Source of the DNA: Nostoc sp. MG11
GTDB lineage: Bacteria; Cyanobacteriota; Cyanobacteriia; Cyanobacteriales; Nostocaceae
Assembly: GCF_014904695.1 (NCBI RefSeq)
Contig: NZ_JACXXN010000029.1
Coordinates: forward strand, 1-64,000
Length of the DNA stretch: 64,000 nt
Reading direction: 5' to 3'
In this document: positions 27,611 to 35,912 of the stretch, piece after piece
How the letters are laid out: every line of letters begins with the position of its first letter
Numbering within the stretch: position 1 is the first letter of the stretch
Notes under the pieces: model-generated
Databases searched by the model: none
What the model was told of the DNA's origin: nothing
The model's input: the letters and a program-made list of their open reading frames with translations, nothing else
Translations under genes and position numbers: made by a program

Positions 27611-29320
27611 ATGGACATCAATACCCAACAGATAAAAACTGATGTACTTGTCATCGGTGGCGGTACGGCCGGGACAATGGCTGGAATTAAAGCCAAACAA
27701 GCGAATCCAGATGCAGAGGTGCTGATCTTAGAAAAGGCTAACATCCGACGGAGTGGTGCGATCGCAATGGGTATGGATGGAGTGAATACCGCAGTTATTC
27801 CCGGCCATTCCACCCCAGAACAATACGTGCGCGAAATCACCCTTGCTAATGATGGGATTGTCAACCAAAAAGCCGTATATCAAACAGGCAAATTAGGTTA
27901 TGAAGTCATCCAAGAATTAGAAAGCTGGGGTGTGAAATTTCAAAAAGATGCCCAAGGCAACTATGACTTAAAACAAGTGCATCGTGTGGGTAAATATGTC
28001 TTACCCATGCCAGAAGGTAAAGACCTCAAAACAATTCTTACCCGCCAAGTCAAACGCCACAAAGTCAAAGTGACAAATCGCGTTATGGCAACCCGTGTCT
28101 TAGTCAAAGAAGGACGTGCTATTGGTGCGGTAGGATTTGATGTCAGAAACGGTGATTATATTGTCATTCAAGCCAAAGCCGTCATCCTTTGTACAGGTGC
28201 TTGTGGCAGATTAGGATTACCCGCTTCCGGTTATCTCTACGGCACTTATGAAAATCCTACCAATGCCGGAGATGGCTATTCAATGGCTTATCATGCAGGT
28301 GCAGAACTCAGCAATATTGAATGCTTTCAAGTTAATCCTTTAATCAAAGATTACAACGGCCCTGCCTGTGCTTATGTCGCCGGGCCTTTTGGCGCACATA
28401 CAGCCAACGCCGAAGGGAATCGCTTCATTAGCTGTGACTATTGGAGTGGTCAAATGATGTTGGAAATCTGGAAAGAATTAAATTCTGGAAAAGGGCCAGT
28501 CCAATTGAAAATGACCCACCTTGATGAAGATACAATCGCTGAAATTGAATCTATACTTTGGGCAAATGAACGACCAAGTAGAGAACGCTTTCATCAAGGT
28601 AGAAATGAAGATTACCGCACCCACGGCGTAGAGATGCACATTTCCGAAATAGGCTTATGTAGCGGTCATAGCGCCTCCGGTGTATGGGTAAATGAAAACG
28701 CTCAAACAACTGTCTCAGGTTTATATGCAGCCGGAGACATGGCTAGTGTTCCCCATAATTATATGATTGGAGCATTTGTTTTCGGTCGCATAGCCGGGAC
28801 TCATGCTATTGAATATATCGAAGATTTAAATTTTATCGAACCAGACACGGATTTTTTAGAAGCTGAAAAAGCCAGAATTTATGCACCATTAACACGTCCC
28901 AATGGTGTACCTCATACCCAGGTAGAATACAAATTAAGACGATTAGTTAATGATTATCTGCAACCACCAAAATCAGGCAATAAAATTGAGATTGGTTTGA
29001 AACATTTTGTTCAATATAAACAAACATTAGATTTAATGGGCGCTCGTGACCCCCATGAATTAATGCGTTCTCTGGAAGTGCATTTTATTCGTGACTGTGC
29101 AGAAATGGCAGCTAGAGCATCATTATATCGCCAAGAAACTCGTTGGGGACTTTATCATTATCGCTTAGATTATCCCGAAAAGAATGATGACGAATGGTTT
29201 TGCCATATCAATTTAAAGAAAGATGATTTAGGGCAAATGATATTGTTTAAGCGTCCTGTAGATCCTTATATTGTGGAAGTAGATACAGTTCAAGAATTTT
29301 ACAATATTGCAGTTAGGTAA
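27611..29320 (+). CDS. AprA-like FAD flavoprotein (fumarate reductase/APS reductase alpha family)
   Basis: The 569-residue protein has the dinucleotide motif VLVIGGGTAGTMAGIKAKQ at the N-terminus. RRSGAIAMGMDGVNT is the flavin-loop region that resembles AprA (adenylylsulfate reductase alpha) more than fumarate reductase. The later stretches ECFQVNPLIKDYNGPACAYV and RQETRWGLYHYRLDYP also follow the AprA pattern, and the fumarate reductase HPTG-type segment is absent. Dissimilatory AprA pairs with the iron-sulfur subunit AprB; a ferredoxin of that kind is encoded at 31841. The reaction may be oxidation or reduction of a sulfur-oxy species released from sulfonates; this is inference. The cytoplasm is the likely location. 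Confidence 0.75.
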   Translation: MDINTQQIKTDVLVIGGGTAGTMAGIKAKQANPDAEVLILEKANIRRSGAIAMGMDGVNTAVIPGHSTPEQYVREITLANDGIVNQKAVYQTGKLGYEVIQELESWGVKFQKDAQGNYDLKQVHRVGKYVLPMPEGKDLKTILTRQVKRHKVKVTNRVMATRVLVKEGRAIGAVGFDVRNGDYIVIQAKAVILCTGACGRLGLPASGYLYGTYENPTNAGDGYSMAYHAGAELSNIECFQVNPLIKDYNGPACAYVAGPFGAHTANAEGNRFISCDYWSGQMMLEIWKELNSGKGPVQLKMTHLDEDTIAEIESILWANERPSRERFHQGRNEDYRTHGVEMHISEIGLCSGHSASGVWVNENAQTTVSGLYAAGDMASVPHNYMIGAFVFGRIAGTHAIEYIEDLNFIEPDTDFLEAEKARIYAPLTRPNGVPHTQVEYKLRRLVNDYLQPPKSGNKIEIGLKHFVQYKQTLDLMGARDPHELMRSLEVHFIRDCAEMAARASLYRQETRWGLYHYRLDYPEKNDDEWFCHINLKKDDLGQMILFKRPVDPYIVEVDTVQEFYNIAVR

Positions 29321-29346
29321 AATGACATTTTCCTAAAATAATAAAA

Positions 29347-30042
29347 ATGGGTTATACAGCGATAATTTTTGATCTAGATAATACACTGTTTAATTTTGAA
29401 CTATGTGAACGCCAAGCTATTCTTGGAGCGCTGGAAGCTTGTGGAATATATTTAGATCTACATGGAATAAATGAAACTACTTTTATTCAAGTATATGAAA
29501 CTTATAACTCCAAGTATTGGAGACAGCGAGAAACTTTTTCTCCTGGTGAATTGATAGAGATGTCTTATCAAAGTACACTTGCTCAATTAGATATAAAAAC
29601 AGATAAAATCAGCAACCTTAGCCAAAGTTTTTGGCATATTTTTAATCATTCAGCTGTAATGGAACCTGATGTAAATGAAGTACTAACTGTTCTTGCGCGT
29701 AATTATTGTTTAGCTGTCATCACCAACGGTTTTGTGTCAGCACAACTACCAAGAATGCAAGCTGCGGGAATTGACCATTTTTTTGAGGAAATTGTAGTTT
29801 CTGAAGCAATTAGTTTTGCTAAACCATCTCCTGAAATATTTCATTATGCGTTATCGAAATTAGATTTAACATCAGCAGAAGTCCTTTACGTAGGAGATTC
29901 TCTCACTCATGACTATGCAGGAGCAATGCAAGTTAATATTGATTTTTGCTATTACAACCGAAAAAACCAGAATTTAATACAAGAAGTGCAACCAAAATTT
30001 ATGATAAATGAACTATTAAAATTGATAAAATTGCTTAACTAA
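29347..30042 (+). CDS. HAD-family hydrolase (YjjG-like)
   Basis: The 231-residue protein has IIFDLDNTLFNFE (nucleophile D, but DLDNT in place of DGT), AVITNGF as motif II, the lysine in FAKPSPEIF and LYVGDSLTHDYAGA as motif IV. This matches pyrimidine-nucleotidase YjjG-type HADs that clean up non-canonical nucleotides. It begins 26 bp after the flavoprotein and starts the AT-rich cassette that separates that gene from its ferredoxin. Confidence 0.85.
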   Translation: MGYTAIIFDLDNTLFNFELCERQAILGALEACGIYLDLHGINETTFIQVYETYNSKYWRQRETFSPGELIEMSYQSTLAQLDIKTDKISNLSQSFWHIFNHSAVMEPDVNEVLTVLARNYCLAVITNGFVSAQLPRMQAAGIDHFFEEIVVSEAISFAKPSPEIFHYALSKLDLTSAEVLYVGDSLTHDYAGAMQVNIDFCYYNRKNQNLIQEVQPKFMINELLKLIKLLN

Positions 30043-30106
30043 CAGATTTTTTATTTATTCATTTAAAGTTCAATCTTAAATTAATTTAAGTGATATTATA
30101 ATAAAT

Positions 30107-30889
30107 ATGTCTATTTATAATTCAATTGGTCAACAATACTCAAAAACTCGCGTTCCTGATATTCGCATTGTCAATAAATTAATTGAATTACTCAATTTAC
30201 CCAAAGGTAGCATTATCGTTGATATTGGTGCTGGTACTGGTGGTTACAGCCTAACATTAGCTAACCAAGGATTTTTTATTAATGCTATTGAACCTTCTGT
30301 AGTGATGCAAAAACAGGCAATAGAACATCCACAAGTTAAGTGGTTCACTGGCTATGCAGAAAATTTACCTCTACCAGATAAGTCTGTTGATGGCGTTGTA
30401 AGTATCCTAGCAATTCATCACTTTACTAATCTCGAAAAAGCGTTTCAAGAAATGCAACGAATTATTAGAGATGGGATAATAGTTTTACTAAGTTTTGATA
30501 TTAGATTAGCTCAGAAGATATGGCTTTATGATTATTTTCCCTTTTTGTGGGAAGATGCGTTACGATTTTTACCACTTAATGAACAGATAAACTTAATTCA
30601 GAATCAGACTAAAAAGCGTGTTGAAGCCATACCCCTTTTGTTACCATACGATTTATCTGATTTATTTGCAGCAGCAGCCTGGAGGCGACCAGAGTTATAT
30701 CTTCAAACAGAAGTACGTGCGGGAATATCATCTTTTGCATTAGCAAATCAAGATTTAATTGAGCAAGGAGTACAATTACTTACAGCAGATTTAAGTAGTG
30801 GAGAATGGACGAAAAAATATGGCAATATTCACAATTTGACAGAGATTGATCTAGGCTATCGTTTTATCCGTGCAATGCTGGATAACTAA
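30107..30889 (+). CDS. Class I SAM-dependent methyltransferase
   Basis: The 260-residue protein has VDIGAGTGGYSLTLANQG (motif I, near residue 38), an acidic AIEPSVVMQKQA and DKSVDGVVSILAIHHF (motif II/III region). It is a Methyltransf_11-like enzyme of unknown substrate. It has no close family resemblance in wording to the one at 15472, but it takes the same place in a HAD-methyltransferase-GNAT order. Confidence 0.85.
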   Translation: MSIYNSIGQQYSKTRVPDIRIVNKLIELLNLPKGSIIVDIGAGTGGYSLTLANQGFFINAIEPSVVMQKQAIEHPQVKWFTGYAENLPLPDKSVDGVVSILAIHHFTNLEKAFQEMQRIIRDGIIVLLSFDIRLAQKIWLYDYFPFLWEDALRFLPLNEQINLIQNQTKKRVEAIPLLLPYDLSDLFAAAAWRRPELYLQTEVRAGISSFALANQDLIEQGVQLLTADLSSGEWTKKYGNIHNLTEIDLGYRFIRAMLDN

Positions 30890-30913
30890 ATAATTGTAAT
30901 TTAAAATTAAATC

Positions 30914-31384
30914 ATGACAAATAAAGTTACTGTAGGTGAAAAAATTAAAATTAGACAAGCTGAGATTAAAGATGTAGAGAGAATTGCTAGCCTTTGCAAA
31001 CAACTTGAATATTCTGTGACAAATGAACAAATAGAACAGCGCCTTACTAAAATTAAAAATGACGATGCTTATATTGTGTATGTTGCTACTCTAGAAGATG
31101 AATATGTAATTGGTTGGGCGCACGCTCATATTTGTGACTCAATAGTTATTCCGACTCCAGCAATTCTTTTAGGATTAGTTGTAGATAAAGATTATCGTCA
31201 CAATGGAATAGGACGTATTTTAATGCAGCAAATTGAACAGTGGGCTTTTCTGGTTGGATGTGAGGGTGTTCTGTTACGTTCTAATGTTAAACGTCATGAG
31301 GCTCACTCGTTTTATGAAAAAATTGGTTATACCAATATTAAACAGTCAGTGACATTTTATAAAAAATTGCAACCTCAAGAGTAA
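30914..31384 (+). CDS. GNAT-family N-acetyltransferase
   Basis: The 156-residue protein contains IRQAEIKDVERIASLCKQL at the start and the acetyl-CoA loop DYRHNGIGRILMQQIEQW, and ends SFYEKIGYTNIKQ. The general pattern resembles AAC(6')-type or small-amine GNATs. It follows the methyltransferase by 24 bp. Its stop codon TAA is directly followed by the Fos-like reading frame. Confidence 0.85.
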   Translation: MTNKVTVGEKIKIRQAEIKDVERIASLCKQLEYSVTNEQIEQRLTKIKNDDAYIVYVATLEDEYVIGWAHAHICDSIVIPTPAILLGLVVDKDYRHNGIGRILMQQIEQWAFLVGCEGVLLRSNVKRHEAHSFYEKIGYTNIKQSVTFYKKLQPQE

Positions 31385-31807
31385 ATAATTTCAAAAATTA
31401 TTACTGGAATTAACCACATTACTTTATCTTTCAGAGACTTAGAGGAATCTATTAATTTTTGTACCAATGTGCTAGATTTTCGCTTACTAGCAAAATGGAT
31501 GAAAGGTGCTTATCTTTCGGTTGGTGATATTTGGTTGGCATTAATTTTAGACGAGAAAGTTCGAGAAAGTCCTATACCTGAATATACCCATATTGGTCTG
31601 ACTGTTTCTATTGAAGATTTTCCTATTCTTAGCCAACGCATTCAGCAATCAGGAGTAAAAATTTGGCAAAAAAATAAAAGCGAAGGTGCTTCTTTATATT
31701 TCCTTGATCCAAACGATCATAAACTGGAAATTTATGCTTCTGATTTAAACACCAGAATAAAAAGTGCTAGAACATCTCCGTGGGAAGGGTTAGAATTTTT
31801 CATTTAA
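31385..31807 (+). CDS. Fosfomycin-resistance-type (FosA/FosX-like) glyoxalase-fold protein
   Basis: The coding homology begins right after the GNAT stop: ISKIITGINHITLSFRDLEE. The metal ligands of Fos/glyoxalase enzymes are all present: His in GINHITL, His in PEYTHIGLTV and Glu in HKLEIYA. The family adds glutathione, another thiol or water to epoxides such as fosfomycin. No ATG, GTG or TTG stands before the first ligand; the frame opens with ATA at 31385 (perhaps a mutated ATG). The next usual start, GTG 31469, gives a 112-residue product that lacks the first histidine. So it uses a rare start codon, or has recently lost its start. Confidence 0.7.
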   Translation: MISKIITGINHITLSFRDLEESINFCTNVLDFRLLAKWMKGAYLSVGDIWLALILDEKVRESPIPEYTHIGLTVSIEDFPILSQRIQQSGVKIWQKNKSEGASLYFLDPNDHKLEIYASDLNTRIKSARTSPWEGLEFFI

Positions 31808-31840
31808 AGTTTATTAATTGAATTAGGGAGTAATAAATGT

Positions 31841-32068
31841 ATGGCTTTAATCACACAAAGAATAGATGTTCCTGTCATCGTTGACGAATCAAAATGTTTA
31901 GAGAAATGCACAGCTTGTATTGAAGTTTGTCCCCTTGATGTATTAGCAAAAAATCCAGAAACAGGGAAAGCATATATGAAATATGATGAGTGCTGGTTTT
32001 GTCTACCTTGTGAAAAAGAATGTCCCACCAATGCAATTACAGTACAAATTCCCTTTTTATTGCGATAG
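31841..32068 (+). CDS. 2[4Fe-4S] ferredoxin, AprB-like
   Basis: The 75-residue protein has two four-cysteine clusters: CLEKCTACIEVCPLDVL and CWFCLPCEKECPTNAI. The first cluster has three residues between its first two cysteines. The spacing and the ending resemble the AprB iron-sulfur subunit that partners with AprA, although it lacks the AprB C-terminal tail. It is the likely electron partner of the flavoprotein at 27611. It is followed closely by the HEAT-repeat gene. Confidence 0.85.
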   Translation: MALITQRIDVPVIVDESKCLEKCTACIEVCPLDVLAKNPETGKAYMKYDECWFCLPCEKECPTNAITVQIPFLLR

Positions 32069-32104
32069 TTTTTCTCTTATCCTCTGTGACTCTGTGGTAA
32101 AATA

Positions 32105-33067
32105 ATGAATGATGACCTAAAAAATTGGCTAGAAATGCTGCGATCGCCTGAAGTAAATGACCGTTTAGTAGCTGTCAAAACTTTACAACATTTAGGCGAT
32201 GAAGAAACAACAGATGCTTTAATTATTGCTTTGAAAGATGAAAATATCGCTGTACAAAAAATAGCCATATCTGCCCTTTGGGAAATTGCCGATCCTGTGG
32301 CAATTCCTGCTTTAATTGAATGCTTAACTTCAGCAGATTCAGATATTCGCGCTGAAGCTGCATCAGCATTAAATGAATTGGTGACACAAGATGAGTTGTT
32401 ACTTTTATTAGATAAGTTACAAATTAATGATGTCAATATACAAATAAATATTTTAGTACTGTTGCGAAAGATTCATGATATTCAATCATTACCGTATATT
32501 TTACCCTTTTTAGAATCAAAAAATTATGAGTTAAGAGAAGCAGCAATTACTACAATTCGATATATAAATCAAATAGAAAAATGTCCACAAGCTTTAAATT
32601 TAATCTTTGACCAAGAACCAATCGTCCGTCGTGCTACTGCTTTAACTTTAGGACATTTGCAAGATACACAAGTAATTACAATACTTGCTCAAGCACTTAC
32701 AAATGATAGTGACTGGCAAGTTCGCCGGAATGCAGCTAAATCTCTGGCTATTCATGAAAATCAGCAAGCAACTTCAGCATTAGAAATAGCTTTAGGTGAT
32801 GAACATTGGCAAGTACGCAAATCAGCAGCACAAGCTTTGCAAAAAATCCCAGATATTCAAGTTATACCGAGATTAATTCAAGCATTAACAGATGAATATG
32901 CAGATGTTCGCAAAGAAGCAGTAATCGCACTTGGGAATTTAGCTCATCCTGATGTTATTAACCCGCTGCAACAAGCTTTAGACGATCCTGACAAAGAAGT
33001 GTCCATCCAAGCGCAACATGCAATTCGGAAGATTCAAACAGATAGAATAGTCTCAAGGGAGCAGTAA
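32105..33067 (+). CDS. HEAT-repeat protein
   Basis: The 320-residue protein consists of about ten HEAT/PBS-lyase-like repeats of some 30 residues (for example DRLVAVKTLQHLGDEETTDA, WQVRKSAAQALQKIPD, ADVRKEAVIALGNLAHPD). It has no catalytic signature and is probably a scaffold. In phycobilisome biology similar proteins are lyases (CpcE/F), but the place between ferredoxin and Mrp genes points to a partner of the sulfur-redox proteins or of iron-sulfur assembly. It is 36 bp from the ferredoxin stop. Confidence 0.8.
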   Translation: MNDDLKNWLEMLRSPEVNDRLVAVKTLQHLGDEETTDALIIALKDENIAVQKIAISALWEIADPVAIPALIECLTSADSDIRAEAASALNELVTQDELLLLLDKLQINDVNIQINILVLLRKIHDIQSLPYILPFLESKNYELREAAITTIRYINQIEKCPQALNLIFDQEPIVRRATALTLGHLQDTQVITILAQALTNDSDWQVRRNAAKSLAIHENQQATSALEIALGDEHWQVRKSAAQALQKIPDIQVIPRLIQALTDEYADVRKEAVIALGNLAHPDVINPLQQALDDPDKEVSIQAQHAIRKIQTDRIVSREQ

Positions 33068-33086
33068 ATAACTAAGGGAAAGCGTA

Positions 33087-33848
33087 ATGGACAATCCATT
33101 TCCTGGAATGAACCCGTATTTGGAACAGCCTGAACTTTGGCATCAAGTTCACAATCGTTTGATTGTAGCGATCGCTGATGACCTAACTCCCCAAATCGCC
33201 CCTAAATACCGAGTTTCCATTGAAGAGCGAGTTTACACTAGTGTAGATGATATCTTACTCGTAGGAATTGCTGATATAGCAGTTGCTAAACGTAACACTA
33301 CAGATACCAGCACAACTTTGACGGCTGCAAAACTTACCGAACCCAGTAAAGTGAAAGTTCCTATACCGGAACAAGTAACTGAAAGATTTTTAGAAGTGCG
33401 AGCAACTCAAAGTAAAGAAGTAGTTGCGGTGATAGAAATACTTTCCCCTAAAAATAAACGTTCCAAAGAAGGTAGAGCCGCTTACGAAAACAAACGACAG
33501 AAAATTTTAGCTTCTGCAACCAATTTGGTAGAAATTGATCTCTTAAGACAAGGAGAGTCAATGCCTGTTTTAGGAGCAACAGCCACAGATTATAGTATCT
33601 TGGTTAGTCGCAGCTACAATAGACCTGATGCAGATTTATATACTTTTGATTTAAAAAACCCAATTCCTGTTTTTCCTATACCTTTGCGTGAGGGAGAACC
33701 TGAACCTATAGTTGACTTGCAAAGCTTATTAAATGAAGTTTACGAACGTGCTAGATTTGACTTGGCAATTGATTATTCACAACCTTTAAAGATAGTGCGA
33801 TCGCCCGAAGAAGAAGCTTGGGTGAGAGAAGTTTTGCAGAGGATCTAA
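33087..33848 (+). CDS. DUF4058 family protein
   Basis: The 253-residue protein begins MDNPFPGMNPYLEQPELWHQ, the signature of DUF4058, a family very common in cyanobacteria and planctomycetes and of unknown function. The middle has VVAVIEILSPKNKRSKEGR with KRQKILASATNLVEIDLLR, which resembles the core of restriction-endonuclease-like folds (E-I-L-S-P-x-N-K). A nuclease role is only a thought. It is in line with the HEAT and Mrp genes (gaps of 19 and 65 bp). Confidence 0.8.
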   Translation: MDNPFPGMNPYLEQPELWHQVHNRLIVAIADDLTPQIAPKYRVSIEERVYTSVDDILLVGIADIAVAKRNTTDTSTTLTAAKLTEPSKVKVPIPEQVTERFLEVRATQSKEVVAVIEILSPKNKRSKEGRAAYENKRQKILASATNLVEIDLLRQGESMPVLGATATDYSILVSRSYNRPDADLYTFDLKNPIPVFPIPLREGEPEPIVDLQSLLNEVYERARFDLAIDYSQPLKIVRSPEEEAWVREVLQRI

Positions 33849-33913
33849 ATCAGAGCGATCGCTTTTAGTATACTGCAACTAGCAAATTTCTGATCCCTAA
33901 GCTTCTCTTAACC

Positions 33914-34975
33914 ATGCCTAACCACCAATCCCCCTTTCAGCATCCAGAAGATCACGTAAAACCAGATACTAATTTATATCAGCAAGAAGTCGTCCAACTA
34001 CTCAAACAAATCATTGAACCTATCTTAAAAAATGACATCGTTAGTTTGGGAATGGTACGAAACTTACGCATAATTGATGACTATATTTACTTGCGTTTAT
34101 ATATCGGTTCTCATCAGCACCAATTACAGCCAGAAATTGAATCTGTATTATCATCTTTAATTTGGTGTAAAAAAACTTATATTCAAATTTGTACAATTCC
34201 CGGTGTTAAAACAACTCTAGGAATCTCTAGTGGTAAAGGTGGTGTAGGCAAATCCACAACAGCCGTTAATATCGCCGCAGCTTTAAAATTACAAGGTGCA
34301 AAAGTAGGACTATTAGATGCTGATGTTTATGGCCCCAATGTTCCTCAGATGTTGGGTTTAGGACAAGCTGATATTCAAGTGATTAATACTCCCACAGGTG
34401 ATAAGTTTTTACCTCTAGAAGCTCAAGGAATAAAAATAATGTCGGTGGGTTTACTTGCAGAAGTAAATCGTCCTTTGGCATGGCGGGGGCCTGTATTGCA
34501 TAAAATTATCACGCAATTTTTGCAAGATGTGGAATGGGGTGAATTAGATTATTTATTGATAGATTTACCTCCCGGTACAGGTGATGCTCAAATTACAATT
34601 ATCCAAGAAAGCCCAATTTGTGGAGTCATTTTAGTGACAACTCCTCAACAAGTGGCTGTTGCAGATGTACGACGTAATATATATATGTTTCGCCAAGTGG
34701 GTGTTCCTGTGCTTGGCATCATTGAAAATATGAGCTATTTAATCTGCGGTGATTGTGGTTCACGCACACCGATTTTTGGCAGTGGTGGCGGTGAACAACT
34801 GGCCGCAGAATTACTTGCGCCTCTGTTGGGACAAATTCCCATTGATCCCCGCATTTGTAGCGGTGGAGATACTGGAAATACGATCGCAATTAGTGAACAA
34901 GCTTCCCCAGCCAGTGAGGTTTTTAGAAAAATTGCAATATCACTTAATGCAACTTTTAAAAACCAGGCTGCGTAG
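33914..34975 (+). CDS. mrp: Mrp/NBP35-type iron-sulfur carrier ATPase
   Basis: The 353-residue protein has an N-terminal MIP18-like domain (residues 20-95) and a P-loop ATPase with the deviant Walker A SSGKGGVGKSTTAVN (near residue 105), DADVYGPNVPQ and LIDLPPGTGD. CGDCGSRTPIFG supplies the CxxC pair that holds a bridging 4Fe-4S cluster. Mrp proteins deliver iron-sulfur clusters. Here it ends the gene series with ferredoxin and flavoprotein, so it may mature them. The window also has no other Mrp copy to compare; a housekeeping one would be expected elsewhere. Confidence 0.88.
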   Translation: MPNHQSPFQHPEDHVKPDTNLYQQEVVQLLKQIIEPILKNDIVSLGMVRNLRIIDDYIYLRLYIGSHQHQLQPEIESVLSSLIWCKKTYIQICTIPGVKTTLGISSGKGGVGKSTTAVNIAAALKLQGAKVGLLDADVYGPNVPQMLGLGQADIQVINTPTGDKFLPLEAQGIKIMSVGLLAEVNRPLAWRGPVLHKIITQFLQDVEWGELDYLLIDLPPGTGDAQITIIQESPICGVILVTTPQQVAVADVRRNIYMFRQVGVPVLGIIENMSYLICGDCGSRTPIFGSGGGEQLAAELLAPLLGQIPIDPRICSGGDTGNTIAISEQASPASEVFRKIAISLNATFKNQAA

Positions 34976-35007
34976 ATATTTCACAGCCTAGTTTAAAACT
35001 ATCTAGC

Positions 35008-35076
35008 TTACGCCAGCACTGGTTGGGCTTCTAGTTTCTCAGTTTTCTGCTTGAGGACAGTCGGTAATTCACGAGA
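35008..35076 (-). pseudogene. tauD-like gene remnant cut by the 2.9-kb element
   Basis: The minus strand reads SRELPTVLKQKTEKLEAQ then PVLA and a stop. It matches the C-terminus of the TauD-like protein at 7560 (AEVPTVFKQKAESKEPQ then PVLS). The match ends where the inverted repeat of the element begins (35073). The 5' part is not on the far side of the element, so it has been lost. Confidence 0.65.
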
Positions 35077-35126
35077 GCGATTTTTTTCGGGGGAGATGGG
35101 CAAGAATTAACCCAGGGGTTTAAACA

Positions 35127-35760
35127 TTAATCATCCCAAAGCCCATGAAATTTGGTAGATGCAAGTTCGGTGTAACGAACAGTATGCTGAATATTTTTAT
35201 GCCCCAAATAACTCTGAATTGTTCGGGTATCAATCCCTCGATTCGCCAGATAATAACCTGTTCCATGCCGCAGCATATGAGCATGAATAGGGAAAGGCAA
35301 ACCAGCTAATTCACCAGCCCGCTCAACAATGTCGGCGATCGTATCATGTGCTAACGGGCCAAGTCGAGAAGACTGGAAAATATAGGGACTAGCAAGATAA
35401 TCTCGTTGCAGATGACGTCGATGTGCGAATCTCCAAACCTGAAAGTGGTTGAACCGAGGGTGTTCCTTTTTTGACTCGCTTCACGTAAATTGTGCCACCA
35501 TTCCAATCTATTTGCTCCCACCGCAAAGATGCCACCTCTGCCACTTGCAATCCGTGACGGTAGATTAGCAAAATTAGGGTTGAGTCTCGGTGAGCATGGC
35601 GGCCCTTCGATTTTTTGATAGCTGATCGCATCAACTCAACTTCTTCTGGTAACAAATGTTCTCTAGTCCTGACCTCGGAGTATTTGCGAAAGTTAGGCGA
35701 TTGACGTTCTGGTTTTTTGGTTTTACCAACTTTCAGTGGTTGGACGGTTTGCGGTGTCAT
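35127..35760 (-). pseudogene. Tyrosine recombinase/integrase, frameshifted
   Basis: The region encodes a small (about 210-residue) tyrosine recombinase. The first part (to about 35430) has IYRHGLQVAEVASLRWEQID with the first catalytic arginine. After a one-base shift, the other frame continues HLQRDYLASPYIFQSSRLG and has HAHMLRHGTGYYLANRG (HxLRH box) and SYLGHKNIQHTVRYTE (GH and the tyrosine). All catalytic residues survive apart from the frameshift. It lies just inside the left inverted repeat. A piece of a close relative is at 26249. Confidence 0.75.
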
Positions 35761-35912
35761 GACTCAACCCCCTGAAAACCTTGGGGTGTATGAGCTGATT
35801 TTACCAACTTACGCTCCAAAGTTGGGTTTGTACATAGACATAAAAAACAGTCCAACATTTTACGGTGTATCGTCACTTAAAGGTAACTTAAATTACTTTT
35901 TATACTAATAAC

